A stretch of 64,000 bases of DNA from assembly GCF_002362315.1 (NCBI RefSeq), contig NZ_MTZV01000006.1, forward strand, positions 744,001 through 808,000, read 5' to 3'. The DNA comes from Paraburkholderia acidicola. GTDB taxonomy: Bacteria > Pseudomonadota > Gammaproteobacteria > Burkholderiales > Burkholderiaceae. This document shows, piece after piece, positions 17,698-24,856 of the stretch. The notes beneath the pieces are model-generated. The model saw only the letters and a list, made by a program, of their open reading frames with translations, did no database searches and was not told where the DNA came from. The position numbers and the translations under genes are program-made. Position 1 is the stretch's first letter; each line of letters begins with the position of its first letter.

Positions 17698-18210
17698 ATG
17701 AGAACAAATCGCCCTCAACCCGAACTCGATGCGACCGATCGCGCGATGTTGCGTCTATTGCAGGAGGATGGCGGGCTGTCGAACGCCGCCTTGAGCGAGC
17801 GTCTCGCGCTGAGCGTGACGCCGTGCTGGAGAAGACGGAAGCGTCTCGAAGACGAAGGCGTGATTCGCGACTATCAGGCGAATCTGGACCGGCGCCGGCT
17901 CGGGTTCGACGTGCTTGCGTTCGTGTTCGTGCGCTTCCTGTCGCATGGCGACAATGCGCCGGATCGCTTCGAGAAAGCGGTCGCGAAACTGCCGGAGGTG
18001 CTGTCGTGCCACAAGGTCACCGGCGACGCCGATTATCTGCTGCAGGTGCTGGCCAGTGACCTCGATAGCTATGGCGATTTCGTCGAGCGCGTGTTGCGCA
18101 AGCAGCCCGGCGTCGCGTCGATACAGTCGAGTCTCGCGCTGCGCGAGGTGAAGTCGACGAGTCATATTCCGGTGCCGGAGGATCTGGAGCAGGCGGTGAA
18201 GCGGCGCTGA
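17698..18210 (+). CDS. Lrp/AsnC-family transcriptional regulator
   Basis: A 170-residue regulator with an N-terminal winged HTH (DRAMLRLLQEDGGLSNAALSERLALS) and a C-terminal RAM ligand-binding domain (HKVTGDADYLLQVL). It is divergent from the deacetylase/OCD/LivK operon with 120 bp between the starts, so it is the likely local activator or repressor, using an amino acid as effector. No clear Lrp-type palindrome was identified in the gap. Confidence 0.93.
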   Translation: MRTNRPQPELDATDRAMLRLLQEDGGLSNAALSERLALSVTPCWRRRKRLEDEGVIRDYQANLDRRRLGFDVLAFVFVRFLSHGDNAPDRFEKAVAKLPEVLSCHKVTGDADYLLQVLASDLDSYGDFVERVLRKQPGVASIQSSLALREVKSTSHIPVPEDLEQAVKRR

Positions 18211-18238
18211 CGAGTGGGTGGTAACAGGTTCTTGACGG

Positions 18239-18267
18239 CAGATTGTGTCCGCACTGCGGAGACCATT
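18239..18267. repeat. Palindromic 29-nt repeat, copy 1 (upstream of DUF1016 gene)
   Basis: This 29-nt stretch is identical at 27 positions to 18632-18660 inside the neighbouring gene. Its core is an interrupted palindrome, arms around ACT with TCCGC/GCGGA fully paired. It lies 50 bp before the DUF1016 start codon, in the promoter/leader region. Confidence 0.85.
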
Positions 18268-18316
18268 CGGCCAGGTTTCTCCTTCTGCCATCCCTCGGTA
18301 AGGTGGTCCTTTCTCC

Positions 18317-19387
18317 ATGGACCGTGCGACCAGGCACGCTGGCTTTGGCAAGATAACCGATCTTTTTCCTTCCTCCCTGCTCGACGATGTGCGGCACCTC
18401 ATTAACACCGCGCGATCGCGGGCCGCTGCGGCGGTCAACGCGGAACTGTCGCTGCTCTACTGGCAGATCGGCCACCGGGTGCGCGTCAACATTCTGCGGA
18501 ATGCGCGCGCCGGCTATGGCGACGCAACCGTGGCCGGGCTCGCTGAACGCCTGACAGCCGAGTACGGCCGCGGCTGGAGCGAACGCCAGTTGCGGCACTG
18601 CCTTCGCGTGGCCGAGGTGTTTCCGGATGAACAGATTGTCTCCGCACTGCGGAGACAATTGAGCTGGACCCATCTGAAAACGTTGATTTACATCGACGAT
18701 CCGCTGAAACGGGACTTTTACATCGAGTTGTGTCGTGCCGAGCGCTGGTCGTCGCGCCAGCTACTGGAACGTGTCAACTCGTTGCTGTTCGAGCGCAGCG
18801 CGCTGTCGCGCAAGCCGGAAGACACGATCCGGCACGAGCTTTCGCTGTTGCGCAGTGAACAGCCCACCCCGCCCGACGTCGTGTTGAAAGATCCCTACGT
18901 ACTCGATTTTCTCGGGCTGAGCGACCGCTTCCTCGAAGGCGATCTCGAAGACGCCATCCTGCGCGAAATGGAGCAGTTCCTGCTGGAACTCGGTGCGGGC
19001 TTTACGTTCGTCGCCCGCCAGAAACGCCTGCAGATCGATAACGACGATTTCCATATCGACCTGCTGTTCTATAACCGCAAGTTGAAACGGCTCGTTGCCG
19101 TCGAGTTGAAGCTCGCCGCCTTCAAGGCTGAATACAAGAGCCAGATGGAACTCTACCTGCGCTGGCTCGCCCGCCACGAGCAGGAGCCGGACGAACTTCC
19201 ACCGATCGGCATCATCCTCTGCGCAGGAAAGAAGCAGGAGCAGATCGAACTTCTGGAGCTGGGTAAGAGCGGAATCCACGTCGCGGAATACTTGACCGTA
19301 CTGCCGTCCCGCGAAATCTTGCAGGAAAAGCTGCATCAGTCGATCGCAACTGCGCGTGCTCGGCTCGGGAGCAAGGGAGAAACGTGA
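18317..19387 (+). CDS. DUF1016 PDDEXK nuclease-like protein (YhcG family)
   Basis: A 356-residue YhcG/DUF1016 protein. The N-terminal helical domain contains LYWQIGHRV and SERQLRHCLRVAEVFPDEQIVSALRRQLSW (quoted here in parts: SERQLRHCLR and SALRRQLSW). The C-terminal domain is PDDEXK-like, with DDFHIDLLFYN and VAVELKL supplying the D and ExK residues. Relatives are often found near restriction-modification or defence genes, and some act in Holliday-junction or phage-related processes. Here it stands alone. The ATG at 18317 lacks a strong ribosome site, and GTG starts downstream are possible. A perfect palindrome lies within the coding sequence. Confidence 0.85.
   Translation: MDRATRHAGFGKITDLFPSSLLDDVRHLINTARSRAAAAVNAELSLLYWQIGHRVRVNILRNARAGYGDATVAGLAERLTAEYGRGWSERQLRHCLRVAEVFPDEQIVSALRRQLSWTHLKTLIYIDDPLKRDFYIELCRAERWSSRQLLERVNSLLFERSALSRKPEDTIRHELSLLRSEQPTPPDVVLKDPYVLDFLGLSDRFLEGDLEDAILREMEQFLLELGAGFTFVARQKRLQIDNDDFHIDLLFYNRKLKRLVAVELKLAAFKAEYKSQMELYLRWLARHEQEPDELPPIGIILCAGKKQEQIELLELGKSGIHVAEYLTVLPSREILQEKLHQSIATARARLGSKGET
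18632..18660. repeat. Palindromic 29-nt repeat, copy 2 (inside DUF1016 gene)
   Basis: Contains a perfect interrupted palindrome: ATTGTCTCCGC (18635-18645), ACT, GCGGAGACAAT (18649-18659). It encodes the conserved QIVSALRRQL segment of the protein. The same 29 nt recur with two changes at 18239-18267, upstream of the start. Confidence 0.9.
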
Positions 19388-19569
19388 AGGTTCTTTCATC
19401 CGCAGCCGGCGAGGCGGCGCTAATAAGACGGTCTAATCTGACTAGAAACCGCTCTTCGATAAAAAGTAGCCGAGCAATGTCGATTTAGCCCGACCTCGGA
19501 CGTCGACCAGGTATGCGCCGTGTTGTGTATCCGGCACCTAACGAAACATCAAACAAAGGAGACATCGGC

Positions 19570-20235
19570 ATGCAAACTTCACTACTCCCCGTTATCACCG
19601 CCTTCGAACGATCGCCCGATCGCGGCAAGGGACTCGCGCGTGACATGCGGGTTCGCTGGGTGCTTGAAGAAGCGGGCCAGCCTTACGAGGTTCGTCTGGT
19701 TTCGTTCAGCGCAATGAAGGAACCCGCGCATCGAGCGATTCATCCCTTTGGACAGATTCCGACCTATGAAGAAGGCGCGCTTGCGCTGTTCGAGTCCGGG
19801 GCAATCGTGCTCCATATTGCAGAGTCCCATGCCGGCCTGCTACCCGACGATGCACATGCCCGGGCACGCGCCATCACATGGATGTTTGCCGCGCTCAACA
19901 CGGTTGAACCGCCGATCCTCGATCTCCAGACCGTCAAGTTTCTGGAGCGCGACAAGCCGTGGTACGAGGAGCGCCTGCTGATGGTTGTGGATCGCATCCG
20001 TGGCCGGCTAGGTGAGCTTTCCGATCGTCTTGGCAACGCCGACTGGCTCGATGGCGCGTTCAGTGTGGGCGACCTGATGATGATCGCGGTGCTACTCCGG
20101 TTGAAACCATCGGGCCTGCTCGACGAATTTCCGAAGCTCTCCGCCTATGTCGCCCGCGGCGAAGCGCGCCCCGCGTACCAGCGCGCTTTCGCCGCTCAAC
20201 TGGCGGTTTTCAACGCCCAGTTACCGGCCGGTTGA
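19570..20235 (+). CDS. Glutathione S-transferase family protein
   Basis: A 221-residue GST: N-terminal thioredoxin-like domain (VRWVLEEAGQPYEVRLV, then IHPFGQIPTYEEGALALFESGAIVLHIAE-type glutathione site, of which PFGQIPTYE and ESGAIV are visible) and an all-helical C-terminal domain. AAGGAGA nine bases upstream fixes the start at 19570. The specific role (detoxification or aromatic catabolism) cannot be told. The next gene has its own promoter. Confidence 0.92.
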   Translation: MQTSLLPVITAFERSPDRGKGLARDMRVRWVLEEAGQPYEVRLVSFSAMKEPAHRAIHPFGQIPTYEEGALALFESGAIVLHIAESHAGLLPDDAHARARAITWMFAALNTVEPPILDLQTVKFLERDKPWYEERLLMVVDRIRGRLGELSDRLGNADWLDGAFSVGDLMMIAVLLRLKPSGLLDEFPKLSAYVARGEARPAYQRAFAAQLAVFNAQLPAG

Positions 20236-20280
20236 TGTAGCGACGCAACGCGATCTGCCGGATTCGTGGTGGTCGTCCAT

Positions 20281-20326
20281 ATTTATACCCGGATTTAATT
20301 GACAATATTTTCACCCGGGTATAAAT
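20281..20326. promoter_or_regulatory. Promoter with long inverted-repeat operator for the carotenoid oxygenase gene
   Basis: A perfect 12-bp inverted repeat, ATTTATACCCGG (20281-20292) and CCGGGTATAAAT (20315-20326), is separated by 22 bp. The consensus -35 TTGACA (20299-20304) lies between the arms. The -10 region (TATAAATT, 20320-20327) overlaps the right arm at 15-17 bp spacing. A dimeric regulator bound here would contact the promoter directly. Confidence 0.75.
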
Positions 20327-20435
20327 TAACCAATCGCTACCTGGCCCGAGGACAGGTGCGATCACGCAATCGCGCCCGCTTTTGGCACTGGTGACGATGT
20401 GTGCCCTACGACGCCCGGATAGAAGGACTACCAAC

Positions 20436-21809
20436 ATGACCACACTCGACTTGAATTCCGGCGCCGCAGCGGCCGTGCCCGATGAAGTCGATCTTGTCGA
20501 TCTTCCCGTCACAGGAGCGATTCCGCAGGATCTCGACGGTGTACTGCTACGCAACGGACCCAACCCTCTGCGGGGCCGCTTCAAGGGAAACGACGTGCTG
20601 GACTGGTGGCCCGAAGATGCCATGCTGCATGGCATCTCGTTGCACGGCGGCCGCGCAATGAATTATAGAAATCGCTGGGCTCGTACAAAACGGTGGGCTG
20701 ACGTGTACAACCCCGATGCCTCATCCACCCTGCTCGATACGAATCCGAACGTGAATGTGCTCTTCCACGCGGGCGAAATACTGGCATTGTCTGAGGGCGG
20801 CCCTCCACTTGCCATGACAGCCGAACTCGAAACACTCGGCGCAACCCGTTGTCATCCGGGGCTGGCAAACGGCATGACGGCTCATCCAAAAATCGACCCG
20901 GAAACGGGCGAGCTGATGAGCTTTCGCGCTGACTGGAAGAAGCCGTTTTTGCGCTATGCCGTGACGGACGCGAGCGGTATGCCGGGTGTCGACATCGAGA
21001 TTGAAATGTTATCGCCCTCGATGATGCACGACATGGCAATCACCGCTACCCGCAGTATCTTTCTTGATCTTAATGTCGGGTACGACTTCTCGATGCTATC
21101 GAGAGGATATCGAATGCCATTGCGCTGGCGCGATGACCATCAGGCGAGGCTCGGGATCATGCCTCGCCATGGCGGTGAGCTACGCTGGTTTGACATAGCG
21201 CCGTGTTTTATCCAGCACGTGGTGAATGCGTACGACGCCGACGAAGCGACCGTGGTGCTGGATGTGATCCGATATCCCCGATATTTTCGTCTTGCTGATG
21301 GAGCGTCGACGTTCGAGACCGCTCCATTGGGCATTCCGTGGCGCTACGTCATCGACCTCGACGAAGGAGCCGTGGCGGAAAAACAAATCGCGGATATCCG
21401 TATCGAACTGCCTCGCATCAACGAAGGACGAACCGGCCGTCCCTATCGATTTTTCTATGCCGCGGAACAACCGACCAATACCGAATTTCGCGGTGTCGTT
21501 CGCTATGAATTCGAGTCCGGTTCACTACAGCGATATTGCGTTCCCGAAGGTGACCAGAACAGCGAACCGGTCTTCGTGGCGCGCCCCGGCGCCTCTGTCG
21601 AAGACGATGGATGGCTGCTCGTGTGTGTCTATCGCCAGGCAACGGATACCAGCGATCTGGTCATTCTCGACGGCAAAAATATAGAAAACGCTCCGATCGC
21701 AACGGTACATCTGCCCAGGCGAATTCCCGCTGGATTTCATGGGGCCTGGTTACCCAGGGATTGCCAGGTCACTGCGCCCCGTCGAACGAATTCCGCCGTC
21801 CTTCGGTAG
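20436..21809 (+). CDS. Carotenoid oxygenase family dioxygenase (stilbene/carotenoid cleavage)
   Basis: A 457-residue member of the RPE65/carotenoid cleavage oxygenase family, iron(II) enzymes that split a C=C bond of carotenoids, apocarotenoids or lignin-derived stilbenes. The four iron-binding histidines fit GMTAHPKID, MMHDMAIT, FIQHVVNAY and GFHGAW. The start at 20436 has AGAAGGA upstream and opens with a normal N-terminus. About 20 residues after the last His motif are atypical, perhaps an altered C-terminus. The substrate is unknown; in this aromatic-degrading genus a lignostilbene-like compound is plausible. It is probably repressed or activated through the operator at 20281-20326. Confidence 0.9.
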   Translation: MTTLDLNSGAAAAVPDEVDLVDLPVTGAIPQDLDGVLLRNGPNPLRGRFKGNDVLDWWPEDAMLHGISLHGGRAMNYRNRWARTKRWADVYNPDASSTLLDTNPNVNVLFHAGEILALSEGGPPLAMTAELETLGATRCHPGLANGMTAHPKIDPETGELMSFRADWKKPFLRYAVTDASGMPGVDIEIEMLSPSMMHDMAITATRSIFLDLNVGYDFSMLSRGYRMPLRWRDDHQARLGIMPRHGGELRWFDIAPCFIQHVVNAYDADEATVVLDVIRYPRYFRLADGASTFETAPLGIPWRYVIDLDEGAVAEKQIADIRIELPRINEGRTGRPYRFFYAAEQPTNTEFRGVVRYEFESGSLQRYCVPEGDQNSEPVFVARPGASVEDDGWLLVCVYRQATDTSDLVILDGKNIENAPIATVHLPRRIPAGFHGAWLPRDCQVTAPRRTNSAVLR

Positions 21810-21822
21810 TGACGAAGCACGG

Positions 21823-22212
21823 TCAGTTCACAGCATCGGCGTCGGCGCATGCGCGCCAGACCTGCGCCACGATCGGGTCTGCCGGATTCGTGGTGGTGGC
21901 GTCGAGGAACAGGTTCGATGGCTGCAGTTGTGCAGCGGACCATGTCTGTCCGACGGCGAAGCGCTTCGCAATACGGCGTGCCTTGCGGGCAAACGTCACC
22001 CGTTCGAGCCAGCCCGCATCGAGCGCGTGGCGCGCAAGCCAGATGCGCGCGGATTCGACCAGTTGCGTATCCGTTGACGGTGCGTCGTGAAGTACGACGG
22101 CCGCCAGCTCGCTCACGGCCAGATAGCACAGCAAGGCTGCTGTGGAATGGGCGTTGAGTTCATCGGCGGACGGTAGCTTGCCGGGTTCATTTGCATCCAC
22201 AGTCACGAACAC
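21823..22212 (-). CDS. Hypothetical protein, translationally coupled to 22217-22537
   Basis: A 129-residue alanine-rich, probably helical protein (AHSTAALLCYLAVSELAAVVLHDAPS). Family not recognised. A GTG at 22212 is chosen because it follows the upstream gene's TGA by four bases, which suggests coupling; the open frame extends further upstream within the neighbour's coding region. No signal peptide or membrane segment is convincing. It lies next to, but divergent from, the SOS mutagenesis cassette. Confidence 0.55.
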   Translation of the reverse strand: MFVTVDANEPGKLPSADELNAHSTAALLCYLAVSELAAVVLHDAPSTDTQLVESARIWLARHALDAGWLERVTFARKARRIAKRFAVGQTWSAAQLQPSNLFLDATTTNPADPIVAQVWRACADADAVN

Positions 22213-22216
22213 GCGC

Positions 22217-22537
22217 TCAGACCTGCAGGACACGGCCGTCCGGGCCGATCTTGCGAGGCAGCATGGGGATGGCGGGCACACCGTGCTTCTTCGACGACTG
22301 CGCCAACGCCTGCGCGGACGTCGACGCGGACTCGCCGGGCAGCGTGGGCTCGGTCACCCGTTTGGCCAGACGCGGCACCGACGCACTGGCATGCGACCGC
22401 GTACTGCGAGAAACACGCGGCACAGGCGGATGTGCACGCGCCTCCGGCGGATTCCAGATTTCGATGTAGGTCTCCGCATGAGCGACCGAAGCCGCGCCGA
22501 AGAGTAGCGTTGTCAGCGCGATAGTGCGGACATACAT
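22217..22537 (-). CDS. Small secreted/periplasmic hypothetical protein
   Basis: A 106-residue protein with a clear Sec signal peptide (MYVRTIALTTLLFGAASVAHA) and a short, basic, Pro/Ser-rich mature part. GGAGAG precedes the ATG at seven bases. Family not recognised. Its start is about 100 bp from the LexA box of imuA, so the divergent promoter region may also respond to DNA damage (untested inference). Confidence 0.7.
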   Translation of the reverse strand: MYVRTIALTTLLFGAASVAHAETYIEIWNPPEARAHPPVPRVSRSTRSHASASVPRLAKRVTEPTLPGESASTSAQALAQSSKKHGVPAIPMLPRKIGPDGRVLQV

Positions 22538-22633
22538 GATTCGCTCTCCATTACCTTGTGTCGTTCAATTCCTGCTGACCTGGATCAGTACCGGAAAGTA
22601 GCCGTTTGCCGTTCTGGTTTTCGGTGTAGGATA

Positions 22634-22649
22634 CTGTACATATATACAG
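22634..22649. promoter_or_regulatory. LexA (SOS) box
   Basis: CTGTACATATATACAG matches the proteobacterial LexA consensus CTGT-N8-ACAG exactly. It is 19 bp upstream of the imuA start codon, so it covers the promoter of the imuA-imuB-dnaE2 cassette. Confidence 0.95.
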
Positions 22650-22668
22650 TGATTTTTGCAATCAGCCG

Positions 22669-23400
22669 ATGCCCTCTTCTCCGTCCGCGCTCGCATCTCA
22701 TCCGGAAGACCTGCATCCGTCGCTCTGGCGGGCGTCGCAGCTCGCGCGTCACCATGCGCGCACACTCGACACCGGCTACGCCGCGCTCTCCGCGGAACTG
22801 CCCGGCGGCGGCTGGCCGGTCGGCGCGCTCATCGACCTGCTGGTCCAGCAGGCGGGCGTCGGTGAAATGCGGCTGCTGGCGCCGGCGCTCGGCGCGACCG
22901 GTGGCACCCTCGACAAGCGGCCCATTGCCCTGGTCCGGCCGCCGCACGTTCCGAACGGCCCCGGGCTCGGCTATATCGGCGTGCCGCTCAACCGGCTGAT
23001 GCTGGTCAAAACGACGAAAACCGTCGACGCGCTCTGGGCCGCCGAACAGATCCTGCGCGCCGGCAGTTGCGGCGCGCTGCTGCTCTGGGGGCAGCACGTG
23101 CAGACGTCGTCGCTGCGGCGGCTGCATCTCGCCGCGCAGTCGTCGGACACACTCTTCGTGATGATCCGGCCGCTGGCGGCCGCGAAAGATGCCTCGCCCG
23201 CGTTGCTGCGACTGGCCCTGCGCGCTTGCGGCGACGGCCTGAGCGTCGACATCGTCAAGCGACGAGGTCCGTTGCGCACCGAACCTCTGTCGCTTCCCCT
23301 TCAACCCACACCGGTACTGTTTTCCCGCCATGCGCGTACTGCTCGCCGTCCACTTGCCCCGGTTGCAGCTCGAGGTCTTCAGGCCGAAGTGGCTGCCTGA
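22669..23400 (+). CDS. imuA: SOS mutagenesis protein ImuA (RecA-like)
   Basis: A 243-residue RecA/SulA-like protein, first gene of the SOS-inducible translesion cassette. Recognisable regions are ELPGGGWPVGALIDLL and the strand-rich core with ALVRPPHVP. In other bacteria ImuA works with ImuB to recruit DnaE2 to lesions. The 3' end overlaps imuB by 71 bases in another frame, so translation is probably coupled. Expression should be LexA-controlled through the box at 22634-22649. Confidence 0.93.
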   Translation: MPSSPSALASHPEDLHPSLWRASQLARHHARTLDTGYAALSAELPGGGWPVGALIDLLVQQAGVGEMRLLAPALGATGGTLDKRPIALVRPPHVPNGPGLGYIGVPLNRLMLVKTTKTVDALWAAEQILRAGSCGALLLWGQHVQTSSLRRLHLAAQSSDTLFVMIRPLAAAKDASPALLRLALRACGDGLSVDIVKRRGPLRTEPLSLPLQPTPVLFSRHARTARRPLAPVAARGLQAEVAA

Positions 23401-24850
23401 GCCAGCGCACGGCTGCGCGGTACTGGAGCAGGACCGGGTACTGGTCGCCAGCCGCACGGCCCGCGCGGCCGGTATCCGTCCCGGCATGAAGCGCGGCGGC
23501 GTACTCACGCTCGCGCCCGGCGTCGAGATGTTCGAGCGCGACGTGGCGCGTGAACTCGACGCGCAGCGCGCCGTCGCGGTCACACTGATGCAGTTCTCGC
23601 CGGAGGTCGCGCTGGTCGAAGAAGCCACGGTCATCGTCGATATCAGCGCCAGCCTGCGGCTCTTTGGCGGCGTGCTGAATCTGTGCCGCGCAGCGAAGGC
23701 GTTGCTGGCCACGCTCGGCTTCAGCGCGCGCGTGAGTCTCGCGCCAACCGGCCAGGGCGCGTGGCTGCTCGCGAAGCGCGGCAACCGGCGCCTGCTGAAG
23801 ATGCGCTCGCTTGAACGGCACCTCGCCACCGTGCCGCTCTGGTCGGTGGTCGAAGTGCGACCGTTCGTCGACTGGTTTGCCGGCCTCGGCTGCGAAACGA
23901 TTGCCGACGTGCGGCGACTGCCGCGTGCGGGCCTGCAGCGCCGCTGCGGCGAGCACCTGCTCGATTCGCTCGATCGCGCATTCGGCACCGCCCCCGAACT
24001 ATTCGACTGGCTCGATTTGCCGCCCACTTTTTCCGCCCGCATCGAGTTGCCCGATCGCCTCGAACATACCGAAGGTGCGCTCTTTGCCGCGCATCGGCTG
24101 GTCGTGCAGTTGTGCGGCTGGCTGTGCGCGAAGCAGCTCGCGGTGACCGGCGTGCAGTTGCTGCTGGAACACGAGCGCGGCCGGCTCGCCATCGCCCCCA
24201 CTGTGATCGAGATCGCGCTCGGCGAACCGGCATGGCGTGAAGACCATCTGCTCCGCCTAATCCGCGAACGGCTCGCACGCCTCACGCTCGATGCACCGGT
24301 CATCGCGCTGCAGCTCGATGCGGTCCAGGTCCAGGCCGCCGAACCGCCTTCCGGCACGCTCTTTCAGGAACCGGGTGGTTCGGCGGAAGATCACGCGCGG
24401 CTCATCGAACTGCTGGTGGCGCGCCTCGGCAACGAGAACGTACTGCGCTCCGTGCCGGGTGCCGATCATCGGCCGGAAGTCGCCAACCGCTGGGTGCCGC
24501 TTGGCCAGTCGGGCCAGTCGGGCCAGTCGGGCCAGTCGGGCCAGTCGGGCCAGCCTGGTCAGGCGGGTCGGACTGCCCCGCTACCCGCCGGACTACCGCG
24601 CCCCACATGGCTGCTCGAAACACCGGTGCAACTGCTGATGCGCAACAATCGGCCGTTCTACGGTTCACCGCTGAAAATGGCCTCGACCGGCGAACGCATC
24701 GAAGCCGGCTGGTTCGACGGACAACTCATCAAGCGCGACTACTTCGTCGCCCAGGCCGACGACCAGTCGTGCTACTGGATCTATCGCGAACTCATCAGCA
24801 GCCGCGACGAAAACGATCCGCACTGGTTCCTGCACGGACTCTTCGGATGA
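23330..24850 (+). CDS. imuB: Inactive Y-family polymerase homologue ImuB
   Basis: A 506-residue ImuB protein (Y-family fold). The N-terminus (MRVLLAVHLPRLQLEVF) lacks the catalytic acidic residues of active Y-family polymerases, as expected for ImuB, which acts as an adaptor between the beta clamp and DnaE2. It contains the insertion of nonamer repeats at 24503-24565. The C-terminal part (ERIEAGWFDGQLIKRDYFVA) is the conserved ImuB tail. The ATG lies within imuA; dnaE2 follows after six bases. Confidence 0.93.
   Translation: MRVLLAVHLPRLQLEVFRPKWLPEPAHGCAVLEQDRVLVASRTARAAGIRPGMKRGGVLTLAPGVEMFERDVARELDAQRAVAVTLMQFSPEVALVEEATVIVDISASLRLFGGVLNLCRAAKALLATLGFSARVSLAPTGQGAWLLAKRGNRRLLKMRSLERHLATVPLWSVVEVRPFVDWFAGLGCETIADVRRLPRAGLQRRCGEHLLDSLDRAFGTAPELFDWLDLPPTFSARIELPDRLEHTEGALFAAHRLVVQLCGWLCAKQLAVTGVQLLLEHERGRLAIAPTVIEIALGEPAWREDHLLRLIRERLARLTLDAPVIALQLDAVQVQAAEPPSGTLFQEPGGSAEDHARLIELLVARLGNENVLRSVPGADHRPEVANRWVPLGQSGQSGQSGQSGQSGQPGQAGRTAPLPAGLPRPTWLLETPVQLLMRNNRPFYGSPLKMASTGERIEAGWFDGQLIKRDYFVAQADDQSCYWIYRELISSRDENDPHWFLHGLFG
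24503..24565 (+). repeat. Nonamer tandem repeat inside imuB
   Basis: Five perfect copies of GGCCAGTCG (24503-24547) are followed by two degenerate copies. They encode a Gly-Gln-Ser repeat linker. The repeat keeps frame because each unit is 9 bp, so copy-number slippage would change linker length without frameshift. Confidence 0.95.
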
Positions 24851-24856
24851 CGTGCG

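Noticed and set aside
22585..24357. 590-codon reverse-strand open frame
   Set aside because: Antisense to imuA/imuB; composition typical of a shadow frame.
24402..24668. Collagen-like (Gly-Pro-Thr) repeat protein on the reverse strand
   Set aside because: The repeat is the complement of the ImuB nonamer repeat; there is no start site or signal peptide.
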